From the NCBI GenBank assembly GCA_964423925.1, contig CAYRGQ010000048.1:1-22529 (forward strand): a stretch of DNA of 22,529 nt, read 5' to 3'. Numbering within the stretch: the stretch's first letter is position 1; each line of letters opens with the position of its first letter. Shown here piece by piece: positions 13,860 through 21,967 of this stretch. Source of the DNA: CAYRGQ01 sp964423925 (GTDB lineage Bacteria > Bacteroidota > Bacteroidia > Sphingobacteriales > Sphingobacteriaceae). Made by a program: the position numbers and the translations under genes. Under the pieces are notes generated by a model. That model was not told the DNA's origin. It saw only the letters and a list, made by a program, of their open reading frames with translations, and made no database searches.

Positions 13860-15902
13860 TTAGGAGCTGGTTTCGCCATAGAGCTCCTGATAGGTCTTTT
13901 CCAGGGCGAACATCTCGTCCCGCAATTTGGCCGCTTGGAGAAAATCCATCGCTTTCGCCGCAGTATCCATTTCTTTACGCACTTTGTCGATCGACTGTTT
14001 AAGTTGCGGTTTGCTCATATAACGCACAATGGGGTCTGCCGCCACGCTACTTCGCGGCTCGGGCTCGACGTAGGCCTTCGCCACCTTGGACTGGTGATCG
14101 GCTACGGACGTCTGCTCGATAATTTCCTCGCGAGACTTGCCGACGGTGCGCGGCGTAATGCCGTGCTCCTCGTTGTAGCGGATTTGCTTTTCGCGCCGAC
14201 GGTTCGTTTCTTCGAGCGTCACACGCATGCTCTCGGTAATTGAATCCGCATACATAATCACCCGTCCCCGGTCGTTTCGTGCCGCCCGGCCGATAGTTTG
14301 GATCAGGGATCGTTCCGACCGCAAGAAACCTTCCTTGTCGGCATCCAGAATGGCTACCAGCGTTACTTCGGGCAAGTCCAAACCTTCGCGCAGCAGGTTG
14401 ATGCCGACCAATACGTCAAACTCTCCTAAGCGCAGCCCGCGCAGGATCTCAACACGCTCCAGCGTTTTTACTTCCGAATGGATGTAGCGCACGCGAATGC
14501 CGAGCCGGTTCATGTATTTGGTCAATTCCTCGCTCATGCGCTTCGTGAGCGTCGTGACGAGGATGCGCCCGCCTTCCTTGGTCACTTTGTCCACCTCGTC
14601 AAGCAGGTCGTCGATCTGAGTGGCAATGGGACGGATTTCAATGGTAGGGTCGACAAGGCCTGTTGGGCGGATTACCTGCTCCACGACCACGCCGCCGGTT
14701 TGTTGCAATTCATAGTCACCAGGAGTGGCGCTTACATAAATCGTTTGGGGCGTCAGCGACTCGAATTCAGCAAAGTTCAAGGGACGGTTGTCCAACGCTG
14801 CGGGAAGTCGGAATCCGTGTTCGACGAGTGACATCTTTCGGGAACGGTCACCTCCATACATCGCCCGAATCTGAGGAATGGTGACGTGGCTTTCGTCGAT
14901 GACCATCAGGTAGTCGTCCGGGAAATAGTCGAGCAGGCAGAAGGGTCGCATGCCCGGCTGCCGGCCGTCAAAGAAACGCGAGTAGTTCTCAATACCGCTG
15001 CAGTAGCCCAGCTCGCGCATCATTTCCATGTCGTAGTTGACGCGCTCCTCGAGGCGTTTGGCCTCCAGCACAAATCCGTCCCTGAGCAGCTGCTCCTTCC
15101 TTTGTTCCAGTTCTTCGCCAATTGCCCAAAGCGACTCGACGAACTTTTCTTTCGGGGTGACGAACAGGTTGGCCGGAAACAGGGCTAAATGCGTCATCTT
15201 CTCAAGCGTTTTGCCCGATATAGGGTCGATTACGCTAAGCTCGTCAATCTCGTCGCCGAAGAAAGAAACGCGGTAGGCATCGTCCATGTAAGCCGGAAAG
15301 ATATCGACGGTGTCTCCTTTAACGCGGAAGGTGCCGCGTTTGAAGTCAGTCGTGGTACGCGCATAAAGAATCTCTACCAGCTTATGCAGGAAGGCGTTGC
15401 GACTGATGACGGTGCCCACGGCAAAACGGAAGACAGAGCGGGAAAAGTCTTCCGGGTTGCCCATGCCGTATATGCAGGAAACCGAAGACACGACAATCAC
15501 GTCCCGTCGCCCGGACATTAACGCTGACGTTGTCCGTAGGCGAAGCTTTTCGATTTCTTCATTAATCGCCAGGTCCTTCTCGATGTACGTGTTGGTCGAG
15601 GCGATAAACGCTTCGGGCTGGTAGTAATCGTAGTAGGAGACGAAATAGTTGACCGCGTTGTCCGGAAAAAACTGCTTGAATTCTCCGTACAGTTGCGCCG
15701 CAAGCGTTTTATTGTGACTCAGGATGAGTGTCGGCTTTTGCGTCTCCTGTATGACGTTGGCGACGGTGAAGGTCTTACCCGATCCCGTTACGCCCAGAAG
15801 TGTCTGGTACATTTCTCCCGACCTGACGCCTTCGGCGAGTTGCCGGATAGCTTCAGGCTGGTCGCCGGTTGGTACGTATTCTGATGTCAGTTTAAACTCC
15901 AT
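13860..15902 (-). CDS. uvrB: UvrABC excinuclease subunit B
   Basis: A 680-residue UvrB, the helicase-like damage-verifying subunit of nucleotide excision repair, loaded by UvrA and partnering UvrC. Seen in order are the start MEFKLTSEYVPTGDQPEAI, Walker A GVTGSGKT (residues 37-44), the beta-hairpin YYDYYQPEAF that clamps the damaged strand, the Walker B-like DESHV, the helicase motifs LLREGLDLPEV and QTIGRAARN, and a C-terminal UVR motif (DKVRKEMDTAAKAMDFLQAA) for UvrC contact. The start at 15902 is chosen by this conserved beginning; an in-frame TTG at 15950 adds 16 unconserved residues. gmd lies upstream on the same strand with an 86-base gap. Confidence 0.97.
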   Translation of the reverse strand: MEFKLTSEYVPTGDQPEAIRQLAEGVRSGEMYQTLLGVTGSGKTFTVANVIQETQKPTLILSHNKTLAAQLYGEFKQFFPDNAVNYFVSYYDYYQPEAFIASTNTYIEKDLAINEEIEKLRLRTTSALMSGRRDVIVVSSVSCIYGMGNPEDFSRSVFRFAVGTVISRNAFLHKLVEILYARTTTDFKRGTFRVKGDTVDIFPAYMDDAYRVSFFGDEIDELSVIDPISGKTLEKMTHLALFPANLFVTPKEKFVESLWAIGEELEQRKEQLLRDGFVLEAKRLEERVNYDMEMMRELGYCSGIENYSRFFDGRQPGMRPFCLLDYFPDDYLMVIDESHVTIPQIRAMYGGDRSRKMSLVEHGFRLPAALDNRPLNFAEFESLTPQTIYVSATPGDYELQQTGGVVVEQVIRPTGLVDPTIEIRPIATQIDDLLDEVDKVTKEGGRILVTTLTKRMSEELTKYMNRLGIRVRYIHSEVKTLERVEILRGLRLGEFDVLVGINLLREGLDLPEVTLVAILDADKEGFLRSERSLIQTIGRAARNDRGRVIMYADSITESMRVTLEETNRRREKQIRYNEEHGITPRTVGKSREEIIEQTSVADHQSKVAKAYVEPEPRSSVAADPIVRYMSKPQLKQSIDKVRKEMDTAAKAMDFLQAAKLRDEMFALEKTYQELYGETSS

Positions 15903-15988
15903 GGGAACTGTTGAGATGCTGTTGATGAGCGTGTGGTTTCCCTTCTCCAAGAAGAAAGGAATCCCGCTAAGTTACGGAATTTTTGGCC

Positions 15989-17101
15989 TTAGCTCAATTC
16001 CTTTCGGGCAGACGAGAGGTCTGCCGCACACATCTCCGCGATAAGTGCGTCCAAGTCATGTTTGGGCGTCCATCCCAGCTCCCGCCGGGCTCTCGTGGCA
16101 TCGCCGACCAACAAGTCTACTTCCGTAGGACGGTAGTAGCGTGGATCTACCTTCACAACGGTATTGCCGAATTTGATGTTGTCGACCGGGATGCCGTAGT
16201 GGTGCAGGCGCTCCTCGTCGATGTCGATGACCACGCCTTTTTCGCGTTCACCCTTGCCACTGAATTCCACCTCGACGCCGAACTCCCAAAAGCTCTTTCG
16301 GATAAAGTCGCGTACGGAGGTCGTCACACCTGTAGCGATGACATAGTCGGCCGCTTGTTCCTGCTGCAACATGAGCCACATGGCTTCCACATAATCCTTG
16401 GCATGGCCCCAATCGCGCTGGGCACCCAGGTTGCCCACGTATAGGCGATCCTGCAATCCCAATACGATGCGGGCGACGGCCCGGGTGATTTTGCGGGTCA
16501 CGAACGTTTCGCCGCGCAACGGGCTTTCGTGGTTAAACAGGATGCCGTTGCAAGCATACATATCGTAAGCCTCGCGATAGTTAACGATGGTCCAATAAGC
16601 AAACAGCTTGGCCACGCCGTACGGGCTCCGCGGATAAAAGGGGGTGGATTCGTTTTGGGGGCACTCTTGTACGAGGCCGTAAAGTTCCGATGACGAGGCT
16701 TGGTAGATCCGGCACGTATCGCTCATGTTTAATAGACGAACCGCTTCCAAGATGCGGAGGCACCCCAGGCCGTCGACATTGGCGGTGTATTCCGGTAGGT
16801 CAAAACTGACGCGAACATGGCTTTGCGCTCCAAGGTTGTAGATCTCGTCAGGCTGCGTGGTTTGGATGAGCCGGATGATATTTGTGGCATCGGTCAGGTC
16901 ACCGTAGTGGAGCGTAAAGCGGCCATCGCTTTCGTGCGGATCAGCATATAGGTGGTCAACACGATCCGTATTCAGGAGTGAGCTGCGCCGTTTCACGCCA
17001 TGCACACGATAGCCCTTAGCCAGCAAAAGCTCGGCCAGATAAGCACCATCCTGTCCGGTGATTCCTGTTATCAGTGCGGTCTTATGTTGTTTGTGCAACA
17101 T
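15989..17101 (-). CDS. gmd: GDP-mannose 4,6-dehydratase
   Basis: A 370-residue cytoplasmic enzyme of the short-chain dehydrogenase fold. It turns GDP-D-mannose into GDP-4-keto-6-deoxymannose, the precursor of GDP-L-fucose and related 6-deoxy sugars. Visible are the NADP-binding GITGQDG (13-19), GVKRRSSLLNTDRVDHLY (35-52), QASSSELYG (134-142), the catalytic Tyr161/Lys165 in SPYGVAKLFAYW, and FNHESPLRGETFVTRKI. The length is normal. It starts 14 bases after the stop of rfbA, so the two are surely cotranscribed. No GDP-fucose synthase (fcl) is in the window, so the end product is not fixed. Confidence 0.96.
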   Translation of the reverse strand: MLHKQHKTALITGITGQDGAYLAELLLAKGYRVHGVKRRSSLLNTDRVDHLYADPHESDGRFTLHYGDLTDATNIIRLIQTTQPDEIYNLGAQSHVRVSFDLPEYTANVDGLGCLRILEAVRLLNMSDTCRIYQASSSELYGLVQECPQNESTPFYPRSPYGVAKLFAYWTIVNYREAYDMYACNGILFNHESPLRGETFVTRKITRAVARIVLGLQDRLYVGNLGAQRDWGHAKDYVEAMWLMLQQEQAADYVIATGVTTSVRDFIRKSFWEFGVEVEFSGKGEREKGVVIDIDEERLHHYGIPVDNIKFGNTVVKVDPRYYRPTEVDLLVGDATRARRELGWTPKHDLDALIAEMCAADLSSARKELS

Positions 17102-17115
17102 GGGTTTCTTACGGT

Positions 17116-17994
17116 TTACTCGCTCGTGGCGTTCTTACGGATGGAGCGAAGGAGGTATTGGCCATATCCGCTTTTTACTAGAGGCTTGGCTACCTTTTCC
17201 AACTGCGCGGCATTGATAAAACCCATGCGATACGCCACTTCCTCGATACAACCGATTTTAAGTCCTTGTCGCTCCTCAATTACTTGGACGAACTGTCCGG
17301 CCTGCATCAGCGAAGTGAAGGTGCCCGTGTCTAACCAGGCTGTTCCGCGACTGAAAACGCTTACTTTGAGGCGCCCAGCCGCTAAGTACGCTTTGTTGAT
17401 GTCCGTAATTTCGTATTCGCCCCGAGCGGATGGCTCAATGCTTTTGGCAATCTCCACGACGGTATTGTCGTAGAAGTACAAGCCCGGCACGGCGAAATTT
17501 GACTTCGGCCGCTCCGGTTTTTCTTCAATCGAGACCACGTTGTTTTGGGTGTCAAACTCGACGACGCCGTACCGTTCCGGATCAGACACCTGATAGGCGA
17601 ACACCATACCTCCTGCGGGTTCGGTGCAATCTTGCAACATGCGCGAGATACCGTCGCCATAGAAGATGTTGTCGCCCAGTATGAGCGCTACGCTGTCGTT
17701 GCCGATAAATTCTGCACCGATAACGAAGGCTTGCGCCAAACCGTTAGGCTCGGGTTGTTCAGCGTACGAAAATCGGCAGCCAATCTGTGATCCATCGCCC
17801 AGCAATTTCTGGAAGGAAGGAAGGTCGTGAGGCGTGGAAATAATCAGGATTTCGTTAATGCCCGCGAGCATTAGGGTCGACAAAGGGTAATAGATCATAG
17901 GTTTGTCGTACACGGGCATGAGTTGCTTGCTCACGGCAAGCGTGAGGGGATGCAGGCGCGTGCCCGATCCTCCGGCAAGTATAATTCCTTTCAA
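17116..17994 (-). CDS. rfbA: glucose-1-phosphate thymidylyltransferase
   Basis: RmlA/RfbA joins glucose 1-phosphate and dTTP to dTDP-glucose, the first step to dTDP-L-rhamnose and other 6-deoxy sugars. The signature GGSGTRLHPLT (8-18), SKQLMPVYDKPMIYYPLS (22-39), the metal-binding LILGDNIFYG and SIEEKPERPKSNFAVPGLYF are all seen. The TTG at 17994 gives a protein of 292 residues starting MKGIILAGG, exactly as in the family. The frame also stays open to a GTG at 18045, adding 17 unconserved residues (309 total). I prefer 17994, since that GTG sits 6 bases from a stable hairpin. gmd follows after 14 bases; rfbB, rfbC and rfbD are not in the window. Confidence 0.94.
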   Translation of the reverse strand: MKGIILAGGSGTRLHPLTLAVSKQLMPVYDKPMIYYPLSTLMLAGINEILIISTPHDLPSFQKLLGDGSQIGCRFSYAEQPEPNGLAQAFVIGAEFIGNDSVALILGDNIFYGDGISRMLQDCTEPAGGMVFAYQVSDPERYGVVEFDTQNNVVSIEEKPERPKSNFAVPGLYFYDNTVVEIAKSIEPSARGEYEITDINKAYLAAGRLKVSVFSRGTAWLDTGTFTSLMQAGQFVQVIEERQGLKIGCIEEVAYRMGFINAAQLEKVAKPLVKSGYGQYLLRSIRKNATSE

Positions 17995-18051
17995 AGCAGG
18001 TGGTAATTTGTGGTTAACATGGTTGAATAGGGGTGTCTTCTGCACGTTTAT

Positions 18052-18083
18052 GGGGACGGGATGGTATTTTGTTTCCCGTCCCC
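18052..18083. repeat. perfect 10-bp inverted repeat before rfbA
   Basis: GGGGACGGGA (18052-18061) and TCCCGTCCCC (18074-18083) are perfect complements around a 12-base loop. The stem is G/C-rich and sits between the stop of the lipoprotein gene and the start of rfbA, both on the minus strand. It may terminate the upstream transcript or regulate rfbA. No T-run follows on the minus strand. Confidence 0.6.
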
Positions 18084-18128
18084 GAAAGGTGCCTGGCGCG
18101 CGCTAGCATGCGCACCATTTCGGTAGCG

Positions 18129-18650
18129 CTAGTACCGCTCGAAATTAAATACGAGCGCACCCTGGGTCCCATCTAGGGTCAAGGGCATGCGCATGACCAG
18201 CTTGCTGGCATCGGCAAATGACAGATCCATGCGGTAGCCAGCCGTTACGTTTGCGGGGCGGTCACCCGGATATATTTTCTTAAACTGGAACTGGGGCTGA
18301 CCCATGCCCGCGCCGGGGTTATGGATAGACCAAACGACGTTCCGCACTGCGCCAGGGGCACACAAGCGACCGTCCGCCTCAAAGTTAATCGTGCCATTTC
18401 CATTGTTTGGCAATACCCAGATGCTACCAATAAAGCACTCCGGCGGAGCTTCTTCGAAAATGGTCTTCACCGTGTAGCTTTCGGGGATGTCTTCCTTGTC
18501 GATGGAACGAAGTATCCACTGCCCGCGAGTAGCGGCACGCCATTGGGCCGCAGTGGGGCCACTGCCCGTAGTGCCGGCCGGCACCGAGCAAGCGCCCAGC
18601 GTCAAAACACTGACAGCAACGACAGCGAGGATGATTCTAAATTTATTCAT
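18129..18650 (-). CDS. lipocalin-like lipoprotein
   Basis: A 173-residue protein starting MNKFRIILAVVAVSVLTLGA with a lipobox LGAC (Cys21), so it should be processed by signal peptidase II and lipid-anchored. Ser at +2 suggests the outer membrane, and no acidic surface-export stretch follows the Cys, which suggests it faces the periplasm. The mature part (QWRAATRGQWILRSID, then GTINFEADGRLCAP, KLVMRMPLTLDGTQ, LVFNFERY) looks like the lipocalin-like domain common in Bacteroidota, with a W-L start and paired beta strands. Its ligand is unknown. The start was set at the signal peptide; an upstream extension to 18740 crosses the divergent promoter. It diverges from the small membrane protein. Confidence 0.75.
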   Translation of the reverse strand: MNKFRIILAVVAVSVLTLGACSVPAGTTGSGPTAAQWRAATRGQWILRSIDKEDIPESYTVKTIFEEAPPECFIGSIWVLPNNGNGTINFEADGRLCAPGAVRNVVWSIHNPGAGMGQPQFQFKKIYPGDRPANVTAGYRMDLSFADASKLVMRMPLTLDGTQGALVFNFERY

Positions 18651-18685
18651 GATCGTATTAAAAATGGTATGTGTTGCTAAGATAC

Positions 18686-18693
18686 TATATTTG
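18686..18693 (+). promoter_or_regulatory. promoter -7 element for the small membrane protein
   Basis: TATATTTG matches TAnnTTTG exactly, 23 bases before the ATG at 18717, in the 66-base divergent gap with the lipoprotein gene. No TTG lies at the standard distance upstream. Confidence 0.5.
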
Positions 18694-18716
18694 CGGTGTA
18701 AAGGTAATAGATTCAT

Positions 18717-19052
18717 ATGAGTAATAGGTCCAAAAACCATACCACGAGCAAACTAATCGCCAAGGCGTTGGTGCGTCTTTTCCTCCTCGTGCTTGTGCTG
18801 GCGTTCACACCGCTGTTCATGGGCGATCAAACCGCGGGCTCGTTGGAAAACGTTTACCTCTACATTACTAACCGTTGGGCGCTGGTGTTCCCGGCATTGC
18901 TGTTCCTTATTTTTATCGTGTTGCTTATCCTAGCCCTGCGCAAGCAGTACACCGAGCCGGATATTAATTGGATGTTGTCGCTCAATGCGGGCTTGTTGAT
19001 CGTCTATTTGGTCTTGCTTTACAGTCGGATTTACCCGTATGTGTTTGGTTAG
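18717..19052 (+). CDS. small membrane protein with three predicted helices, unknown function
   Basis: A 111-residue protein I do not recognise. It has a basic N-terminus (MSNRSKNHTTSKLIAKALVR) and three hydrophobic segments at about residues 18-36, 54-74 and 86-104, with a charged loop RKQYTEPDINW between the second and third. The basic N-terminus suggests that it stays inside. It has its own promoter-like element and is separated from the next gene by a further promoter, so it appears to be a single-gene unit between the lipoprotein and the lipid-synthesis cluster. No catalytic motif or cysteine is seen. Confidence 0.6.
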   Translation: MSNRSKNHTTSKLIAKALVRLFLLVLVLAFTPLFMGDQTAGSLENVYLYITNRWALVFPALLFLIFIVLLILALRKQYTEPDINWMLSLNAGLLIVYLVLLYSRIYPYVFG

Positions 19053-19094
19053 TTTGGCCTTGCCGGCTGGCGGTTAAAAATTAGGGTCAAATCT

Positions 19095-19124
19095 TTTGGA
19101 TGTCACAAATAATCCCTACCTTTG
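19095..19124 (+). promoter_or_regulatory. promoter of the yceD-rpmF-plsX-fabH cluster
   Basis: TTTG (19095-19098) and TACCTTTG (19117-19124) are 18 bases apart. The -7 element is a perfect match to the Bacteroidota consensus. Transcription should begin near 19131, which rules out any yceD start before that point. Confidence 0.7.
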
Positions 19125-19143
19125 CAGGCTCAATTGTGAGGTT

Positions 19144-19686
19144 GTGAAGTATTTGAAGCGATATCGTATCCCATTTTCGGGATTGAAGGTAGGAGACCAC
19201 GTTTTCGACTTCGATATTGATAAGAAGTTCTTTGATTGTTTTGAGTATTCGTTAGTAAAGGATGGGAACTTGCAGGCTACAGTATCGCTGGCTAGGCAGG
19301 AGAACATGCTGGTAGCGGATTTTCATATCGAAGGCCAAATCGAGCTCAACTGCGACATTTGCCTGTCCGATTTTCCGGCAAAGACTGTAATCGACGAGCG
19401 TCTGATCGTCAAGTTTACGGAGGAAGACATGGGTGACACAACGGAGGAAATCCTCGTGCTATCCAAGAACGAATACGAGCTGGACATTGCGGATTTGCTG
19501 TACGAGTACATCAATTTGGCAGTGCCGCATTATAAAAAGTGCAGCGAACAAGGCGATGGCATCAGCTGCGATCCTGAGATGGTCGACAAGTTGAGCAATT
19601 TGGCGCCGCAGCCGCCGCAGGAAACGACAGAGGAAGAACAAACCGACCCACGTTGGGAAGCGTTGAAACATTTAAGAAATAACTAA
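19144..19686 (+). CDS. yceD: YceD/DUF177 protein
   Basis: A 180-residue DUF177 protein, the family that sits just before rpmF in many bacteria and whose plant and bacterial members are tied to 23S rRNA accumulation. Visible are KYLKRYRIPFSGLKVG at the start, ELNCDICLSDFPAK with the Cys pair, a second cysteine set (YKKCSEQGDGISCDPEM) and the terminal DPRWEALKHL, all usual in Bacteroidota. The GTG at 19144 is chosen because it gives the family's MKYL-type beginning and lies after the expected transcription start. A TTG at 19096 is in frame but falls inside the promoter. rpmF follows after 16 bases. Confidence 0.9.
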   Translation: MKYLKRYRIPFSGLKVGDHVFDFDIDKKFFDCFEYSLVKDGNLQATVSLARQENMLVADFHIEGQIELNCDICLSDFPAKTVIDERLIVKFTEEDMGDTTEEILVLSKNEYELDIADLLYEYINLAVPHYKKCSEQGDGISCDPEMVDKLSNLAPQPPQETTEEEQTDPRWEALKHLRNN

Positions 19687-19702
19687 TTAAATATCATAGG
19701 AA

Positions 19703-19894
19703 ATGGCACACCCAAAACGGAAAACGTCCAAGTCGCGCAGAGACAAGCGTCGGACACATTATAAGGCGGACCGGCCTACATTAACGACATGCGCGGAAAC
19801 GGGCTCCGTCCACACGCCACACCGCGCTTACACCGTAGACGGTAACTTATACTACAACGGCAAGCTGATCGTAGAGAACGAAACGGTAGCGTAG
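19703..19894 (+). CDS. rpmF: 50S ribosomal protein L32
   Basis: A 63-residue bL32, a small protein of the large ribosomal subunit. It starts MAHPKRKTSKSRRDKRRTHY, the standard basic N-terminus, and contains TGSVHTPHRAY and NLYYNGKLI. Only one of the four zinc-ribbon cysteines of the metal-binding form is kept (LTTCAETG), so this is the C-minus type, as is usual in the phylum. It is placed between yceD and plsX, the common order for coordinating ribosome and membrane synthesis. Confidence 0.97.
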   Translation: MAHPKRKTSKSRRDKRRTHYKADRPTLTTCAETGSVHTPHRAYTVDGNLYYNGKLIVENETVA

Positions 19895-19903
19895 CTGCGA
19901 ATG

Positions 19904-19963
19904 ATTCAAAAAAATTGAATATCCCATAATGTGTATCTAGATTTTTATACGTTACTTTGGGAT
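19904..19963. repeat. two inverted repeats in the rpmF-plsX gap
   Basis: ATTCAA-AAAAA-TTGAAT (19904-19920) is an A/T-rich 6-bp hairpin. Directly after it ATCCCA (19921-19926) pairs with TGGGAT (19958-19963). The second arm overlaps TTACTTTG (19952-19959), a weak promoter-like match. They could separate or regulate plsX expression within the cluster. The stems are weak. Confidence 0.35.
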
Positions 19964-19997
19964 GTTTCTTGTAGTTGAATCGAAAAGTTAGTTTCGG

Positions 19998-20936
19998 ATG
20001 AAGATTGGTTTGGACATCATGGGTGGGGATTTTGCGCCCCAAGCGGCTGTCGAAGGCGCTATTTTAGCCGCCAGAGAATTGCCCGAAGGCCAAAAAATCG
20101 TACTCATTGGCGATGAAGTCGTTGCCACCAAACTTATTGAAGAAGCAGGGGAGAATCCTGCTTTTTTTGAATTCGTGCATGCCCCCGACGTAATCGGCAT
20201 GGGCGAGCACCCGACCAAGGCCATCGCCCACAAGCCAAACTCCAGCATTGCCCGCGGTTTTCAGTTGCTTAAGGAAGGTGCCCTAGATTCGTTTTCGTCT
20301 GCCGGCAGTACTGGCGCGATGACGGTAGGGGCCGTATTCAGTATTAAGACGATTCCAGGCGTTCTGCGCCCAGCGATATGTACCCATGTGCCCAAGATAA
20401 AAAGCGGCTCGGGACTGTTGCTGGATATCGGCGCGACGGTTGACTGCAAGCCCGAAATGCTTTCCCAGTTCGGCGTTTTAGGAAGCCTGTTCGTCGAGCA
20501 CGTATACGGTGTCGCAAACCCCACTGTAGCCCTCCTTAATATCGGAGAGGAAGAGGAAAAAGGCAACCTGCTGGCCATGGCCGCACATCCGCTGCTAAAG
20601 CAGAATCCCCGCTTGAATTTCTTGGGTAATATCGAAGGTCGTAATATATTCGAAGACCGTTACGACGTCATCGTCACGGACGGTTTCACCGGCAACGTGG
20701 TCCTAAAAATGGCTGAATCCTTCTACTTGATGACCTTGAAAAAGGGCTTCAGGGATGAGTTTTTTGACCGTTTCAATTACGTTCAATACGGCGGTAGCCC
20801 CATCTTGGGCGTCAATGCACCAGTAGTCATCGGACATGGCATTTCCAGTCCGGAGGCGATCAAAAACATGGTGATGCTGTCCAGGAATATGATAGAAACC
20901 AATATCGTCGGTAAGATAAACGCCGCGTTCAATTAA
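19998..20936 (+). CDS. plsX: phosphate acyltransferase PlsX
   Basis: A 312-residue PlsX, a peripheral membrane enzyme that forms acyl-phosphate from acyl-ACP and phosphate for the PlsY step of phospholipid synthesis. The start MKIGLDIMGGDFAPQAAVEG is the family hallmark. Further blocks are GMGEHPTKAIAHKPNSSI, SSAGSTGAMTVGA, LLDIGATVDCKPEML, NIGEEEEKGN and VTDGFTGNVVLKMAES. The length is normal for Bacteroidota. It follows rpmF after 103 bases and precedes fabH by 19 bases, the classic plsX-fabH pair. Confidence 0.97.
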   Translation: MKIGLDIMGGDFAPQAAVEGAILAARELPEGQKIVLIGDEVVATKLIEEAGENPAFFEFVHAPDVIGMGEHPTKAIAHKPNSSIARGFQLLKEGALDSFSSAGSTGAMTVGAVFSIKTIPGVLRPAICTHVPKIKSGSGLLLDIGATVDCKPEMLSQFGVLGSLFVEHVYGVANPTVALLNIGEEEEKGNLLAMAAHPLLKQNPRLNFLGNIEGRNIFEDRYDVIVTDGFTGNVVLKMAESFYLMTLKKGFRDEFFDRFNYVQYGGSPILGVNAPVVIGHGISSPEAIKNMVMLSRNMIETNIVGKINAAFN

Positions 20937-20955
20937 TTTTACTTATAATTTGCTT

Positions 20956-21954
20956 ATGTCAAAGGTTCGTGCAGCCATCACTGCTGTCAATGGATACGTG
21001 CCGGATTACATTTTGACCAACAAAGAGTTGGAAACCATGGTAGACACGTCCGATGAGTGGATTACCACCCGGACGGGCATTAAGGAACGCCGTATTTTGA
21101 AGGGAGCCGGCAAAGCCACTTCCGACATGGCGGTGCCCGCTGTAGAAGGGTTGTTGAAAAAGCGGGGTATCGATGCGACCGAAATCGACTTGATTGTCTT
21201 CTGTACCTGTACCCCCGACATGCCTTTCCCGGCTACGGCCAATATATTGGCCGATAAGATCGGTGCAACCAATGCTTGGGGCTTTGACCTGCAAGCAGCT
21301 TGTTCTGGATTTTTGTACGGGTTGACGACCGGAGCGCAGTTTATCGAGTCTGGCCATCATAAGAAAGTACTGGTCGTGGGCGGCGACAAGATGTCGTCCA
21401 TCATAAATTATAAGGATCGCACAACGTGCATCATCTTCGGCGACGGCTGCGGTGCGGTCTTGCTTGAACCCGACACCGAAGGCAATGGCGTGATGGACGC
21501 GGTGCTCAAGAGCGACGGTTCGGGATGCGACTTGCTGAATATTCCTGCCGGTGGCTCTCTTCGGCCCGCCTCCCACGAGACGGTCGACGCGGGGTTGCAC
21601 TTTGCCCACCAAGAAGGACAGGCGGTTTTCAAATTTGCGGTCACCAACATGGCTGACGTAGCGGCCGAAATCATGGAACGCAACCAATTGACTGCGGGCG
21701 ACGTTACCTGGCTCGTGCCGCACCAAGCCAACAAGCGTATCATCGACGCTACCGCAAACCGCATGGGCGTGGATTCTAAGAAGGTAATGGTCAATATCGA
21801 GCGTTATGGCAATACGACGGCCGCGACGATACCGTTATGCCTCTGGGAATGGGAATCGCAGTTGAAGAAAGGCGATGTACTGGTCTTGGCCGCCTTTGGA
21901 GGCGGGTTTACGTGGGGATCGGTTTATCTGCGCTGGGCGTATGACGCCCGGTGA
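20956..21954 (+). CDS. fabH: 3-oxoacyl-ACP synthase III (KAS III)
   Basis: A 332-residue FabH, which starts fatty-acid synthesis by condensing an acyl-CoA primer with malonyl-ACP. The catalytic triad is complete: Cys116 in LQAACSGFLYG, His256 in VPHQANKRI and Asn286 in ERYGNTTAATIP. The N-terminal VDTSDEWITTRTGIKERRI and the C-terminal AAFGGGFTWGSVYLRW are also typical. The ATG at 20956 is preferred over the in-frame TTG two codons earlier. Ile/Phe-type primer choice cannot be read here. accB follows after a 71-base gap with its own promoter. Confidence 0.98.
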   Translation: MSKVRAAITAVNGYVPDYILTNKELETMVDTSDEWITTRTGIKERRILKGAGKATSDMAVPAVEGLLKKRGIDATEIDLIVFCTCTPDMPFPATANILADKIGATNAWGFDLQAACSGFLYGLTTGAQFIESGHHKKVLVVGGDKMSSIINYKDRTTCIIFGDGCGAVLLEPDTEGNGVMDAVLKSDGSGCDLLNIPAGGSLRPASHETVDAGLHFAHQEGQAVFKFAVTNMADVAAEIMERNQLTAGDVTWLVPHQANKRIIDATANRMGVDSKKVMVNIERYGNTTAATIPLCLWEWESQLKKGDVLVLAAFGGGFTWGSVYLRWAYDAR

Positions 21955-21967
21955 TCCACGCTTTGAC

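Noticed and set aside
15955..16004. AAAGGAAT...ATTCCTTT pair at the gmd-uvrB junction
   Set aside because: The second arm lies inside gmd, the loop is 34 bases, and the stem is A/T-rich; it is likely chance.
19096..19143. Earlier TTG start for yceD
   Set aside because: It lies in the -33 element of the promoter at 19095-19124, before transcription can begin; the family begins at the GTG at 19144.
20959..21726. 255-codon open frame antisense to fabH
   Set aside because: It is fully opposite a gene with an intact catalytic triad, and its own translation has no recognisable domain; it is a by-product of fabH codon usage.
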